A stretch of 64,000 nucleotides of DNA from Lathyrus oleraceus (GCF_024323335.1 NC_066585.1:182484294-182548293); one strand, 5' to 3'; numbered from the stretch's first letter, positions 45,476 through 57,887 are shown. Numbers and translations: made by a program. Notes: a model not told the origin generated them from the sequence alone.

Positions 45476-47275
45476 ATGAGGAGACCCGGTTTGAAGGACG
45501 ATGTGGCTTACAGTTTCTTTGATCCAGAGATCAGTGTGCTGAAGGATATGATAGCATTGATTGCGCCTGACCATGTGGGGATGTTCAGAGAGGCATACGG
45601 TGGTATTCTGAAGATGGTTTTCAGACTCACTGACAGTAATAGGGACGCCATCCACACTTTTCTCCAGTTTTATGATCCTGGTTTGAGGTGTTTCGTTTTT
45701 CCGGACTACTTGTTGGGGCCTTTGATGGAGGACTATGCTGGCATCCTGGGTATTCAGATCAAAAACCAGGTACCTTTCCTTGCCACTAAGGAGGAGCCTG
45801 ATGTTGGGGAGATCTCTCGTGCTCTTTATTTGAGCCAGGAAGTGATTAGAGGAGGTTTGAAGGAGAAGGGGAAGTTGCCCGGTTTTCATCTAAGCCTCTT
45901 GGAAGCTAAGGCCAAGGAGTATGCTGCTTTGGGCAATTGGAGGGTTGTCTGTGCTTTGATTGCTGTGAGCGTCTATGGAATCATCTTGTTCCCTAATCAG
46001 AAGAATTTCGTGGATATTAATGCCATCCGCTTGTTTGTTCAGAGGAATCCTATCCCCACCTTGATCGGAGATGTCTATTACTCGGTCCATAATCGGAACG
46101 AGAAGAGGCGTGGGGGATTGATTCGATGTTGCGCTCAGTTGCTATACAAATGGTTCATGGGATATTTGCCTACCAAGGGTGCTTTTGTTCTTCTTGACCA
46201 TACTGTCAGTTAGGCGACCAAGTTGATGGGTTTGCGCGCCAAGGACATAACTTGGACTCATATCGATGAGGCGGGACGAGATTTCATTTGTAGCTGCGGG
46301 AGTTTTCCTAATGTGCCTCTTATAGGAGTTCAAGGGTGTATCAGTTATAACCCGACACTTCTTAAGAGACAAAGGGGATTTGCTATGGAGGTTCCTCCTC
46401 TCGAGTATGAGATTCAGGACTCTTGTTACTTCCCTGTCGAGAGTAACCGGTCAGCATTGGAGAAAGTGTCTGAGGCATGGCGTAATATTCAAAGGAAAGG
46501 CAAGATTCCTTTTGGTAGAGCTAATAGTAGGTCTTTCCCTTTGTTTGATGAATGGCTCAGAAGGAGAGTGGAGTTCACTCGTCTACCTTTTCCTGTGGGT
46601 GATCTTTGGTATCCGGTGATTGAGGAATCTCATTCTTCTATCAGTATAGAAGAGTTCTTGGAGATGAAGAGGGAGAGGGATCAGTTGCAGGTAGAGAAGA
46701 CCGAGTTGGAGATGAGGGTTGCTAGAATCCAAATGACTAATCAGGAAATCAAAGGGAAAATGGAAGACCAGGATAAGAGACATGCTCTTGTGGTGAAGCG
46801 CTTTGAGATAGACACCGCGTATTATGGCAAGGTCAGCCAAGCACTGGAGTCATCCATAAAGGAGCATGACCTTACCAAGGAGAAACTAGCTAGGGCCTTG
46901 AGGGTTATTGAAGAAGAGAAGAGGAGGCAAATCCTTGTGAGGGATCAGAGAGATGCCGGAGCCAAAGTCCTTGCTACAAAATGGGAAGCTGAGAAAGCAA
47001 AGATTATTGCTGAGAGAGATCACTATCTTGCTGAGAGGGATCATTACTTCAGACAGATGAAGATGCACCAGAAGGAGATAGGGAGATTGCAGCAGGAGAA
47101 CACTGAGCTTAGGTTCGCGGTGAAGTTTACCCAGATGGTTGATGATGCAGAGCCGTCTGCGGGACCTCCTTCAGTGTATACCTTTCTTATTTGGGTTGGA
47201 TTACCGTCAGGCTTGTTGACGGAATTCATTTGCTTGTATTTCTTTCCCGATTCTGGAGACTTGTATCTAATTTGA
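45476..47275 (+). pseudogene. Ogre ORF1 protein, one premature stop
   Basis: The protein upstream of gag that marks Ogre elements (I associate it with the DUF7745 family, from memory). The first ATG in frame is 45476 (MRRPGLKDDVAYSFFDPEIS). The N-terminal globular part has LRCFVFPDYLLGPLMEDYAG and GNWRVVCALIAVSVYGIILF. A TAG at 46211-46213 splits it and the same frame continues with ATKLMGLRAKDITWTHIDEA. The C-terminal third (about 46640-47110) is a long charged coiled coil (EFLEMKRERDQLQVEKTELE onward). Its role in the element is unknown. The frame ends at 47275, but a splice at 47174 could join it to gag. Confidence 0.8.
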
Positions 47276-47690
47276 TGTATGACTATGGCACTTATTGTGC
47301 ATTTTGTTATGCATTGGTTATTTTCATTCAGTGATTAATCCTCAAGCTTTATTTGCTTTGCTTCGCCCACACGAGCACACACATGGTTGGGTGATATCTT
47401 TGCTAAATCATCTATCCCTGATCTGTATGTTGAAATTGAATGTTGAATATCAGAATATTGTTGCCGGATTATTATTTGTCTCTATGAAGCCAGGATCGAG
47501 AGACAAAGTGTTCCTCATGTGGATAAACACTGCATTCATGCATGATCATAATAACTTGTGTTTTATTTTGCAGGTATCAGTTCTAACGTGCTTGATTGTT
47601 TCAGGAATCATTGCTCGTGCTCGCAGAGTTGTACCTTTGCACTCAACACGCCCGCACAGATACTTCACTCGCCGCAATACTCCCAGACTA

Positions 47691-50600
47691 ATGGATCTCC
47701 CGAACACAGATATCCTCGAGTTGAAAGACAAGATGACCGAGCTGATCAACATCATGCAAGGGTTTGCAGTTGGTCAGAAAGCTCTAGCTGATAAGGTTGA
47801 GAAGCTCGAGCGGGCTTCAGCGGCAAACAGTGGTGTGAACCTGGATGGTGTCTCCAACCAGGGGCTGGGTGGTTCTCGAGAGGGTGGTAAGAGAACGACA
47901 GTGGGTGTAGTGAATAATGCTGCTGGTTTTGGCGCTGCGGGTGGTCAACCGGGTCAGAATCTGAAGGACAGTCTTTTCCCGCCTTTCTTCGGTATTGATG
48001 ACGATAGAGAAGAGGATAGAGAGGCTGATCAGTTCTCAATGCACAATGAGCCATTCGGTCAATACAGTGCTCCGCCACAGAACAAAGAGATCCAGCTGCT
48101 GGCTGAAAAGATCAGGGCTTTGGAGAGCTATGCCACTCCTGGGGTGGTTAATATGTCAAACATGGGGCTAGTGGAGGGGATTGTGATCCCGCAGAAATTC
48201 AAGGCACCCGCTTTTGATAGATATAACGGGAGTTCCTGCCCCGAGACTCATCTGCAGGCGTTTGTCCGAAAGATCTCTGCATACACCATGGACCAAAAGT
48301 TGTGGATGTACTTCTTCCAGGACAGTCTGTCCGGAGGCTCACTAGAGTGGTACACTAAGCTCAAGTCCTCTGATATTAAGAACTGGCAAGATCTTGGGGA
48401 CGCATTCTTTAAACAGTATCAGTTCAATGCTGATATGGCCCCGAGTCGTACCCAGCTGCAGGGTATGTCTCAGAAAAATAACGAGGGGTTTAAAGAATAC
48501 GCCCAGAGGTGGAGGGAATTGGCTGCCAGAGTGCAACCTCCACTAGTGGACAGAGAGATGTCTGATCTCGTCATGGGGACCTTGCAGGGTGCATATGCTG
48601 AAAGGATGGTTGGTTGTCCGGTGACCAACTTTTCAGATATTGTTGTGGCGGGGGAAAGGATAGAGAGCTGGCTGAAGCTCGGAAAAATTCAGGGTAACGC
48701 TTCGTCGTCTGGGTCGAAGAAGCCCTTCAGTAATGGTGGCCAGAGAAAGAAAGAGGGTGACACCAATGCAGTATACACGCAGAGAGGACCCAGTAGGGAT
48801 CGTTACTTCCAGCACACTGCAGCGGTAACTATTCCTGCTGAGCATCAACCTGCACAGCAACAACAGCAGCAACAACCTCAACAACAAAGACAACCGTTTC
48901 AGCAGAGGCCTCAGAGGGCTGGTTACCAGGTGCTGGGAAGAGCAGTTGACAGGCAGTTCGACAGGCCACCGGTGACTTATTCCTTCTTGTTTAAAAAGCT
49001 GATGGACTTGGGGCTGGTACAGAGAAGAACTTTGGCACCTTTGAGACCTGATCAGAGGCCAGCCAATTATGATGAAAATGCAAAGTGCGAATTCCATTCG
49101 GGTGCTCCCGGACACAATATAGAGAACTGTAAAGCTTTTAAGCACACAGTTCAAGACCTGGTGGATTCGAAAGCTATCAACTTCGCACCATCTCCCAACG
49201 TTAATGCTAATCCCATGCCCGCGCATGGTCAGAGGGGGGTGAATGCAATCTCTGAGGAGAGTAGGATCGGGCTGTCTATTGTTGATCAACTGAGGACTCC
49301 GTTGGCTGAGGTTAAACGACAGTTATTGTTGAATGGGGTACATCCGGGTTGTAATGATGATTGTGCTAAGTGCACTATTTCGGTCAATGGGTGTGAAGTA
49401 TTGAGGAGGACTGTCCAGGGTCTGATGGACGAGGGAAGTATTTTGGTTGAGAAGATTGATAAGGGAAAAGATGAGGTCTCCACCATAACAATTCATTTTG
49501 ACCCGGTGGATTTGTCTACTCTTGCTGAGGCGGCTCCAGTTACCATCACGGTACCTGGACCAATTCCATATGACAAAGATGATGTCGTGCCTTGGCATTA
49601 TGGTGGAGAGGTCTATTGCAACGGAGAGAAAGTAGAAGACCAGACTGCAAGTGAAACCACCGTTTCAAAGGTGGGTAATACCGGTACCAGCGGTTTCACT
49701 CGCAGTGGAAGACTGTTTGCTCCAGATGCCCTGAGGGGAGGAGAAGGAGAGAAAGAGAAAAAAGAAAAGGCCGAGGCTTTAGCCAGGGCAAAAGGAAAAG
49801 CAGTGGTTGGTGATAGTACTCCAGTGGGGACACCGGCGCCTGTGGGGTCGGAAAATAAACTTGATGATGCTGCAGAGGAATTCTTAAGGATCATCAAGAA
49901 GTCTGAGTACAAACTGGTTGACTATCTGCAGCAAACTCCCTCCAAGATCTCCATTTTATCGTTGCTGTTAAGCTCTGAGGGGCATAGGGAGGCTTTGTTG
50001 AAAATCTTAAAGAAAGCCTATGTTCCTCAAGAGATAACAATTAACCAGTTGGAGACGGTCGTGTCTAATGTGCATGCCAGCCATGGGTTGGGTTTTACAG
50101 ACATGGACCTGACTGTAGATGGGAGGAATCACAACCAGGCGCTACACATCGCAATGGAATGCAAAGGGGCCGTGCTTTCGCATGTGCTGGTTGATACCGG
50201 CTCCTCATTAAATGTGTTGCCGAAGAAGGCTCTGGCGAAGCTGAATTGTGATGGGTTGATTCTGACTCCGACCGATCTAATAGTGCGGGCATTTGATGGG
50301 TCAAAGCGGGCCGTATTTGGAGAGGTTGAGCTTCCTGTGAAGATAGGCCCGGAGGTGTTTAAGTCGACTTTCTATGTCATGGATATCCAGCCGGCATACA
50401 GTTGCTTATTGGGTAGGCCGTGGATTCATGCTGCTGGGGCAGTAACGTCGACTTTGCACCAAAAGCTGAAGTATATCTGGGAAGGCCAGGTTGTCACTGT
50501 GTGCGGGGAAGAGGACATCTTTGTCAGCCACCTGTCCTCATTTAAATATGTGGAGATGGACGGCGAAATATGGGAGACGCCCAGTCAAGCGTTCGAAACC

Positions 50601-50968
50601 GTTAAGGTGGAGAATGCTCTGTTTGCCAAGGAAGAAGAGAAACCGTCCATTGCTTCATACAAACAGGCCGCCGAGGTGGTGAAGAATGGAGAGGCTCCTG
50701 GTTGGGGCAGGATGATGGATATCTCTGCAAAGAAGGACCGCTTCGGAGTGGGGTATCAGCCGAACAGAGGCTCAGGACAAGGAAGAGGACGTCGTACGTC
50801 AGTGACCTTCACTAGTGCCGGAATGCTGGATCCGGATCACATCTGCATGATGAGTGATGAAGCTGATAGCGACTGCGACATCGACCGGTGGATAAAGCTG
50901 TGCGCACCAGGGATGGGAGTCCAGAACTGGAAGGCTGAAAAGATCATCCGGGTCACTCTGCTGGAAGA
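47691..50968 (+). CDS. Gag-protease of Ogre-C (exon before the intron)
   Basis: The open frame extends from 47295, but the first good gag ATG is 47691 (MDLPNTDILELKDKMTELIN). The capsid region has IVIPQKFKAPAFDRYNGSSC, LWMYFFQDSLSGGSLEWYTK, FKQYQFNADMAPSRTQLQGM. A Gln-rich stretch (about 48854-48900) and a zinc-binding-like CEFHSGAPGHNIENC (about 49087) follow. The protease is near 50180-50420, with active site DTG at 50193-50201 (VLVDTGSSLNVLP) and LLGRPWIHAAGA. The frame stops at 50970 (TAA), inside the predicted intron donor. It is open throughout, hence annotated as CDS although the element as a whole is broken. Confidence 0.85.
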
Positions 50969-51241
50969 GTAATATTTTTCTTGTTTTGATTTTATATGCA
51001 TGAAAGCCTTACGTGTTGCCCGACATGTAATGGTTCATTGTAAGGGCCACCTCATGTTTAAATTTGCAAATTCGCATCATTAATAAAAGGATGTTTTTCA
51101 GTTAAAAGCGGTGTTCCCTGTTTTTCATTTATTTTTGCAGTTTAAAAATAAATAAAAAATAAAAATGGCAATGTTTTCATTTTTCGTTTTAATTTGTCTC
51201 ACACCGGTTCTAAAGCAATGCATGAATCAACATTCATGCAG
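50969..51241 (+). other. Predicted intron between protease and RT of Ogre-C
   Basis: Donor GA|GTAATA at 50969 and acceptor CATTCATGCAG ending 51241. The upstream exon leaves two bases of a codon and the downstream exon supplies one, so the frame is restored exactly. It is 273 bases, AT-rich, with stops in all useful frames. Ogre elements are known for an intron at this position. Confidence 0.75.
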
Positions 51242-52160
51242 ATGCGATTCTTCTCCGGATCTCATTGATAACAATCCTGTTACACCCTTGTATGACTTCG
51301 ACAATCCAATCTATCATGCCGAAGAAAAAGACGAAGAAGATTGTGAACTACCCGGGGAATTAGCCAGGTTGTTGAAACAAGAGGAGAAGGTGATTCAGCC
51401 GCATGAAGAGCCGATTGAGGTTGTGAATCTGGGTACCGACGAGGTCAAGAAAGAAGTGAAAATCGGGGCTGCTCTGGAGGAAAGTGTCAAGAGCAGATTG
51501 GTAGTATTGTTGAAAGAATATGTCGACATCTTTGCCTGGTCTTATCAAGATATGCCAGGGTTGGATATCGATATCGTCGTGCACAAGCTACCGTTGAGAG
51601 CAGATTGTCCTCCAGTGAAGCAGAAGTTGCGCAGAACTCGGCCTGATATGGCGATGAAAATCAAAGAGGAAGTGCAGAAGCAGTGGGATGCTGGTTTCCT
51701 TGCTGTCACTAATTATCCGCCATGGGTTGCGAACATTGTGCCAGTCCCGAAGAAGGATGGGAAAGTAAGAATGTGTGTGGACTACCGAGATCTGAACAGA
51801 GCTAGTCCGAAGGATGATTTTCCACTACCTCACATTGACGTGTTGGTAGACAATACAGCTCAATTCTCGGTGTTTTCCTTCATGGATGGCTTTTCTGGCT
51901 ATAATCAAATCAAAATGTCGCCAGATGATATGGAGAAAACAACGTTCATTACACCGTGGGGTACCTTTTGTTACAAGGTGATGCCATTTGGTCTCAAGAA
52001 CGCCGGTGCTACTTATCAGAGAGCCATGGTGACTTTGTTTCATGATATGATTCATCATGAGATTGAATGCTATGTTGATGACATGATAGCAAAGTCCCAG
52101 ACAGAAGAGGGGCATTTGGTAGATCTGGCCAAGTTGTTTGACCGGCTGAGACAGTTCAGA
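51242..52160 (+). pseudogene. Reverse transcriptase of Ogre-C, truncated by insertion
   Basis: After the acceptor the reading is CDSSPDLIDNNPVTPLYDFD, then an acidic linker, ILLKEY..-like VDIFAWSYQDMPGLDIDIVV, and RT motifs: WVANIVPVPKKDGKVRMCVD, YRDLNRASPKDDFPLPHIDV, FSFMDGFSGYNQIKMSPDDM, MPFGLKNAGATYQRAM, and an intact YVDD at 52071-52082. The homology stops in DRLRQFR near 52160, where a minus-strand copia begins. The RT thumb and connection are missing. Confidence 0.85.
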
Positions 52161-55024
52161 CAGCACAGAAGATAGGAATGTTACTCTTAAAGATTTGCAG
52201 ATCTTCTAACTGATGCTTCATCCAGAGCATCTGAGTTGTGCACAGTGATGCTGAGATATATTCTGCTTCTGCAGTTGATAGAGCGATAGTTGACTGTCTT
52301 TTGCTAGCCCAGGATATCAGATTGTTTCCCAGAAGCTGGCAATTTCCAGATGTGCTTTTTCGTTCTAGTCTATCTCCTGCATAATCTGCATCACAGTAAC
52401 CAGAAAGTCTATACTCTGATGTTTTCTTATACATCAGGCCCAGGTTAGGAGTTCCTTTCAGATACTTAAGAATTCTCTTAACTGCTGTTAAATGAGATTC
52501 TCTAGGATCTGATTGGAATCTGGCACAGAGACAGACACTAAAGAGAATATCAGGACGAGTAGCAGTCAGATAGAGAAGAGAGCCTATCATACCTCGATAG
52601 AGCTTCTGACAAACCTTTGCGCTTACTTCTTCTTTTTCAAGAATGCATGTTGGATGCATTGGAGTTTTTGCAGAGTTGCAGTCACCCATGTCAAATTTCT
52701 TCAGAACATCTTTAATATATTTGCTTTGATGAACATATGTAACTTCTGAAGTTTGGTTAATTTGAATTCCCAGAAAGAACTTTAGTTCTTGCATTAAGCT
52801 CATTTCAAATTCTGCCTGCATTAACTTAGAGAATTCTTGACAAACAGAGGCGTTAACTGAACCAAAAATAATGTCATCAACGTATATCTGGCATATCATG
52901 AGATCATTGTTAAGGTTCTTACAGAAAAGTGTGGAGTCAACTTTCCCTCTGATAAAATTGTGTTCCAGAAGAAAATTGCTTAAACGTTCATACCAAGCTC
53001 TGGGAGCTTGTTTAAGTCCATATAAAGATTTTTTAAGTTTAAAAACATGTTCTGGAAAGTTTGGATTTTCAAAACCTGGAGGTTGGTTGACATACACTTC
53101 TTCTGATATATAACCATTAAGGAATGCACTCTTGACATCCATTTGATATAATTTAATAGAATGGTTAATAGCAAAAGATACAAGAAGGCGAATAGATTCT
53201 AACCTTGCGACTGGAGCAAAAGTTTCATTATAATCAATACCTTCTTGTTGACTATAACCTTGAGCTACCAGTCGAGCTTTGTTTCTGACGACTTCTCCTT
53301 TCTCATTCAGCTTGTTTCTGAATACCCATCTGGTTCCAATAACGTGAGTGCCTCTGGGCTTTGGAACAAGATCCCAGACATCATTCTTTGTGAATTGATC
53401 TAATTCTTCTTGCATGGCTGAAACCCAGTCGTTATCTTGAAGTGTTTCATCATAGGACGTAGGCTCAATCAGAGACACTAGTCCCAGAGGAGTATCTTCA
53501 GAGGTCCTGAAGGTAGATCTGGTTCTGACAGGTTCGTCCTTGTTTCCCAGAATCAAATCTTCAGATACATTGATACGACTTTTAACTTTCTTTGGGATTT
53601 CTGGGGATTTAATTTCTTTAGAGTTCTGAGTGACCGTTGCTTCTGGAGTTTTATCAGATCCTGCAAGAGTGATTTCTAAATCTGCAAAATTTTCAACTAG
53701 CTTTGACTTTTCAGGGTCAAGCTTATCATCAAATCTGACATGAATTGATTCTTCCACAATTTTGGTTTCTGTGTTGTATACTCTGTAGCCTTTAGAGCGT
53801 TCTGAGTATCCTAACATAATACCTTTCTGTGCTTTAGAATCAAACTTGTTCAGATGTTCTTTAGTGTTTAAGATAAAGCAAGAACATCCAAAAGGATGAA
53901 AATATGAAATGTTTGGTTTTCTTCCTTTACACAGTTCATAGGGAGTCTTTTCCAGAATAGGTCTTATAGAGATTCTATTCTGAATGTAACACGCTGTATT
54001 TACAGCTTCTGCCCAAAAATGCTTTGCCACATTAGTTTCATTGATCATGGTTCTGGCCATCTCTTGGAGTGTCCTATTCTTCCTTTCTACAACTCCATTT
54101 TGTTGTGGAGTTCTAGGGCAGGAGAAATCATGGGATATTCCATTAGAGTCAAATAATTCTTCAAAATCTTTGTTTTCAAATTCCCCACCATGATCACCTT
54201 CTAACTCTAATAATTTTAGAGTCAAATTCTTTTTGCACTTTGGAGCAGAAACTGGTGAATACAAAGTGAGACTCACTCTTGTGCTTTAGGAATTTCACCC
54301 ATGTCCAGCGACTGTAATCATCAACAATGACTAGTCCATACTTCTTTCCATTGACTGATGCTGTTTTCACAGGACCAAATAAGTCAATGTGGAGAAGTTC
54401 CAGAGGCTTAGAGGTAGAAACAACATTATTCTTTTTAAAGGAAGTTTTTGAAAATTTTCCTTTCTGACATGCTTCACACAGAGCATCTGAAGAAAACTTC
54501 AGTTTAGGTAGGCCTCTGACTAACTCGAGTTTATTTAGCTGAGAAAGTTTCCTCATGCTAATGTGACCCAAGCGTCTATGCCATATCCATTGCTCTTTGT
54601 GAACAGACATCAGACATTTAACATTTTGTTCTTTTAAATCAGAAAGATTAATTTTATAAATGTTGTTTTTCCTCTTGCCTGTGAAGAGGACAGAGCCATC
54701 GTTCTGATTAATGGCTTTACATGTTTTTTGATTAAAGATTACATCATAACCGTTATCACTTAATTGACTTATGGATAACAAGTTATGCATTAATCCTTCT
54801 ACGTAAAGAACATCAGATATAGAGGGAAGAGTACCATTACCAATAGTTCCGGAGCCTCTGATCCTTCCTTTCTGATCTCCTCCGAAGCCTACAAATCCAG
54901 CGTCTTTAAGTTCCAGACTTTGGAACATAGACTTTCTTCCCGTCATGTGTCGCGAGCATCCAGAGTCCAGGTACCATGACTGGTGTCTGAACTTTGCTGC
55001 ATAGGATATCTGCAACATACACAA
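52160..55024 (-). pseudogene. copia pol (protease to RNase H), frameshifted and truncated
   Basis: Protease with WYLDSGCSRHMTGRKSMFQ (about 54970-54915). Integrase with HRRLGH...CEACQKGKF, then LHIDLFGPVKTASVNGKKYG and DHGGEFENKDFEELF...NGVVERKNRTLQEMARTM. RT with YQMDVKSAFLNGYISEEVYV, SLYGLKQAPRAWYERL and an intact YVDD. RNase H with GYCDADYAGD and STAEAEYISAS. A frameshift near 54200 splits integrase, and the reading ends in IFKSNIPIFC near 52160. It is joined to gag by another frameshift near 55010. Confidence 0.9.
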
Positions 55025-56708
55025 TCTTATCTTTCGGTACCCAGAATCTCTTGGGTCCTTTCTGATTAGTTTTCCCAGAGTTTCTTATGACTTTGGATTT
55101 TCTAGCATTTTCAAATTTTTGTTCTTGTGTGTGTGTATAGTGATATGAAAATGGAGATTTAAGTTGGCCACTAGAAGAAGTTTTAACTTCCTTAGGATCA
55201 TACCCAATTCCCTTTTTATTGTTCTGACTGACTCCATAAATCATGGATGTCATAATACTCCTACCTATTCCATTTTTCAGAAATTCTTGAAAGGCTTCTT
55301 CGTATTCAAAAATAATTTTATTTGAAGTTTGTGGTGCTTGAGACAACGCTTCTTCTAATTCTAAGCTTTTTCTTTTTGCTCCATCTCTTTCTAGTGTTAA
55401 ATATCTGATTGTATCTTCTCGCGCTAGAATTATCATCTCAAGCTTGCCACATTCTTCAAATTTTGCTTTAAGACAGCCTTTTATGTTTTTAAGCTTTTGT
55501 TTTAATTTCTGATATGAGCTAAGAGTTTCTGACAAGCATGATTCTAGATCAGATCGAGAGAGTTCAGAGAATACCTCTTCAGATTCTTCATCTGAGCTGC
55601 TCCTGGATGTGGTAGCCATAAGTGCCACGTTGGCCTTTTCATCAGAGTCAGATTCTGATGACCCAGAATCACTATCATCCCAGGTAGCCATTAATCCTTT
55701 CTTTGTCCTGAAGGTATTTTTCTTGAAACTTTCTTTTCTAGGATTGTCTTTCTTTAGCTTGGGGCATTCATTCCTGTAGTGGCCTGTTTCTTTACATTCA
55801 TAACAAGTAATATCTTTGTTAGTTTTACCTTTTGAGGTTGATTCTGATCGATCCCCTCTGGGTCTTGGTCTTCTGAAGTTGTTGTTCCTCTTTTTCCAGA
55901 GTTGTTTAACTCTTCTGGTTAGGAGGGACAATTCTTCTTCATCATCAGAATCTTCTAGTTCAGAGTCATCAGTATCTTCAGTTTCTGCCTGGAGAGCTTT
56001 GGTTCTGTCAGGTTTGCGTCTTTCATATCTGGATTTTAATGCTATGGACTTGTTCCTTTTCTGAGGCTCATCTTCCTCTAGTTCTATCTCATGACTTCTG
56101 AGGGAGCTAACAAGTTCTTCAAGACTGATATTGTTCAGATCCTTTGACAGCTTCAGAGCAGTAACCATGGGTCTCCATTTCTTTGGCAGACTTCTGACTA
56201 TCTTTTTGACGTGGTCTGCAGTTGTGTATCCTTTGTCTAGAACTTCGAGACCTGCAATCAGAGTTTGGAATCTAGAGAACATTGCCTCTATAGCTTCATC
56301 ATCTTCCATTTTGAAAGCTTCATATTTCTGGATAAGCGCCAGAACCTTTGTCTCTTTGACCTGAGAGTTTCCTTCATGAGTCATCCTCAGAGAGTCAAGT
56401 ATGTCTTTGGCTGTTTCTCTGTTGGTGATCTTTTCATACTCGTTGTAAGATATATCATTGAGGAGTATGGTTCTGGCCTTGTGATGATTCTTGAAAACTC
56501 GCTTCTGATCATCTGACATCTTACTTCTGGGAACTTCAGCTCCATCCTCTGTGACAGGAGGTTTGTATCCATCTGTGACAATGTCCCAGAGATCAGCATC
56601 ATAGCCTAGAAAGAAACTTTCGATTCTATCTTTCCAGTAATCGAATTTCTCTCCATCAAAGACAGGAGGCTTAGCATTGTAACTATCCTTTTCATTTGTG
56701 TGGGCCAT
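54906..56708 (-). CDS. copia gag (SIRE-like), 600 codons
   Basis: Starts at ATG 56708 (MAHTNEKDSYNAKPPVFDGE), has KFDYWKDRIESFFLGYDADL, the gag core FSRFQTLIAGLEVLDKGYTT and SLPKKWRPMVTALKLSKDLN, an intact CCHC zinc knuckle CYECKETGHYRNECP (about 55802-55758), acidic serine-rich and coiled-coil stretches, and ends after running out of frame over the start of protease. The last about 35 codons are read in the wrong frame relative to protease because of an indel near 55010. This is the best preserved copia gag here. Confidence 0.85.
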   Translation of the reverse strand: MAHTNEKDSYNAKPPVFDGEKFDYWKDRIESFFLGYDADLWDIVTDGYKPPVTEDGAEVPRSKMSDDQKRVFKNHHKARTILLNDISYNEYEKITNRETAKDILDSLRMTHEGNSQVKETKVLALIQKYEAFKMEDDEAIEAMFSRFQTLIAGLEVLDKGYTTADHVKKIVRSLPKKWRPMVTALKLSKDLNNISLEELVSSLRSHEIELEEDEPQKRNKSIALKSRYERRKPDRTKALQAETEDTDDSELEDSDDEEELSLLTRRVKQLWKKRNNNFRRPRPRGDRSESTSKGKTNKDITCYECKETGHYRNECPKLKKDNPRKESFKKNTFRTKKGLMATWDDSDSGSSESDSDEKANVALMATTSRSSSDEESEEVFSELSRSDLESCLSETLSSYQKLKQKLKNIKGCLKAKFEECGKLEMIILAREDTIRYLTLERDGAKRKSLELEEALSQAPQTSNKIIFEYEEAFQEFLKNGIGRSIMTSMIYGVSQNNKKGIGYDPKEVKTSSSGQLKSPFSYHYTHTQEQKFENARKSKVIRNSGKTNQKGPKRFWVPKDKIVYVADILCSKVQTPVMVPGLWMLATHDGKKVYVPKSGT

Positions 56709-56776
56709 AGTTTTTCTCGTTCTGGATCTCTCTACACTGTTAAGTGTTTGATTAGAAAATCAATAACAGAGCCGGA

Positions 56777-56790
56777 GCTCTGATACCAAT
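56777..56790 (-). other. Primer binding site of the inserted copia
   Basis: ATTGGTATCAGAGC on -, matching the complement of the plant initiator Met tRNA 3' end, directly after the LTR end CACCTTCA. Confidence 0.85.
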
Positions 56791-57887
56791 TGAAGGTGAG
56801 AAAAACAAGAAAGGGGGGTTTGAATTGTTTTGGAAAATAAGCGCTTTTTCGAAATGAAAAACACACAAGGAATTTTATACTGGTTCGCTTATAACACAAA
56901 GCTACTCCAGTCCACCCGGCCAAGGTGATTTCGCCTTCAACAAGGACTTAATCCACTAATCTTGAAAGATTGATTACAAACAACGTCTAAGAGAAAGATC
57001 TCTTAGTCCTCTCAAGTATACAGACTACACAGAGTCACTTGAGGAAATACAACAAAGATAAAACTTATGTAATCTAGAGTGCTTCTAAGATAAGCAAATA
57101 TTACAACAGTAAGAACAAAGATGTTTCACGTTTCAAGCAACAGCTTCGTGAAGATTGAGAGAATAAACAGTATTTTTGTGTGTTGATGTTTCAGTAAAAA
57201 TCTTGTTGTATATCTTGTGCACTGAATGTTGATTTGCAGTCCTTTATATAGAAGAGAAGGATCCGTTGAAAAATCATGGCAGATAATAACTCTTGAATAA
57301 TAAATAGTGCCATATCTTATGTTGCTTGTTGTCAAAGCAACTTTCTCTTCTTGAATGACTACTTACCACAAATAGTTCCTTATCATTTGTATTTTTGGAG
57401 TTAACGTCTCTTCCTGTATTAGGAAATCCATTTCCATAACTTTATTTGAAGTTAACGTTACTCTTCCTTATTTAGCAATTCCATAATCAGAGTCTTCATG
57501 TTTCTGGAGATCTTGGAATCTGCTATCTAACTTCTGATGTTGATCTCTTTTGAGTTCTGATGGTTTCTTCAGATAGCGCCAAGAGCTTCTGAAGTTTGAC
57601 ATACCGTTGTTCAGAATCAGAACTTCTAGAGCGTACTTCTTGTTCAGATGCTTCTGATATTTTGCTGTTTTGCTCAAAGTTAGATTTTCTTGAACGTGTT
57701 TCTACTTCAGATGCTTCTGGTCTTCTGATAATGTGTATCTGATATGATTCTGTATCTGATGATTTCTTCCTTCTTTCCTTAGAACCCTGCACACTTAGAA
57801 ACTTTTTGTTAGGGTGCCATTTTTGGTTTCATCCTTTGTTATCATCAAAATCATGGAATCTGTTGTAGAACAATTTTTGTTCTTACA
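56791..57887 (-). repeat. 5' LTR of the inserted copia
   Basis: On - it starts TGTAAGAACAAAAATTGTTC and ends CTCACCTTCA. About 1.1 kb, homologous along its length to 38381-39420. TATA box TATATAAAG at 57250-57242. Confidence 0.85.

Larger units (their letters stand above)
52160..57887 (-). mobile_element. SIRE-like copia element inserted in Ogre-C, 3' end lost
   Basis: On -: 5' LTR (57887-56791), initiator-Met type PBS (ATTGGTATCAGAGC, 56790-56777), gag ATG at 56708, then gag, protease, integrase, RT and most of RNase H to about 52160. The end of RNase H, the PPT and the 3' LTR are absent. Right of the LTR, Ogre coding sequence resumes at 57888 in frame (YYLSKKFTNCETRYSLLEK). About 150 codons of Ogre RT/RNase H between DRLRQFR and YYLSKKF are missing (estimate from family length), so a deletion at the left junction removed both the copia end and adjacent Ogre sequence. 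Confidence 0.85.

Noticed and set aside
48633..49289. 218-codon Leu/Ser-rich minus-strand ORF
   Set aside because: It lies wholly opposite the Gln-rich gag frame; its Leu runs are the complement of CAG/CAA repeats. A shadow ORF.
54906..55024. Overlap of copia gag and protease frames, possible programmed frameshift
   Set aside because: SIRE-like elements normally have gag and pol in one frame; the overlap is better explained by a single indel near 55010.
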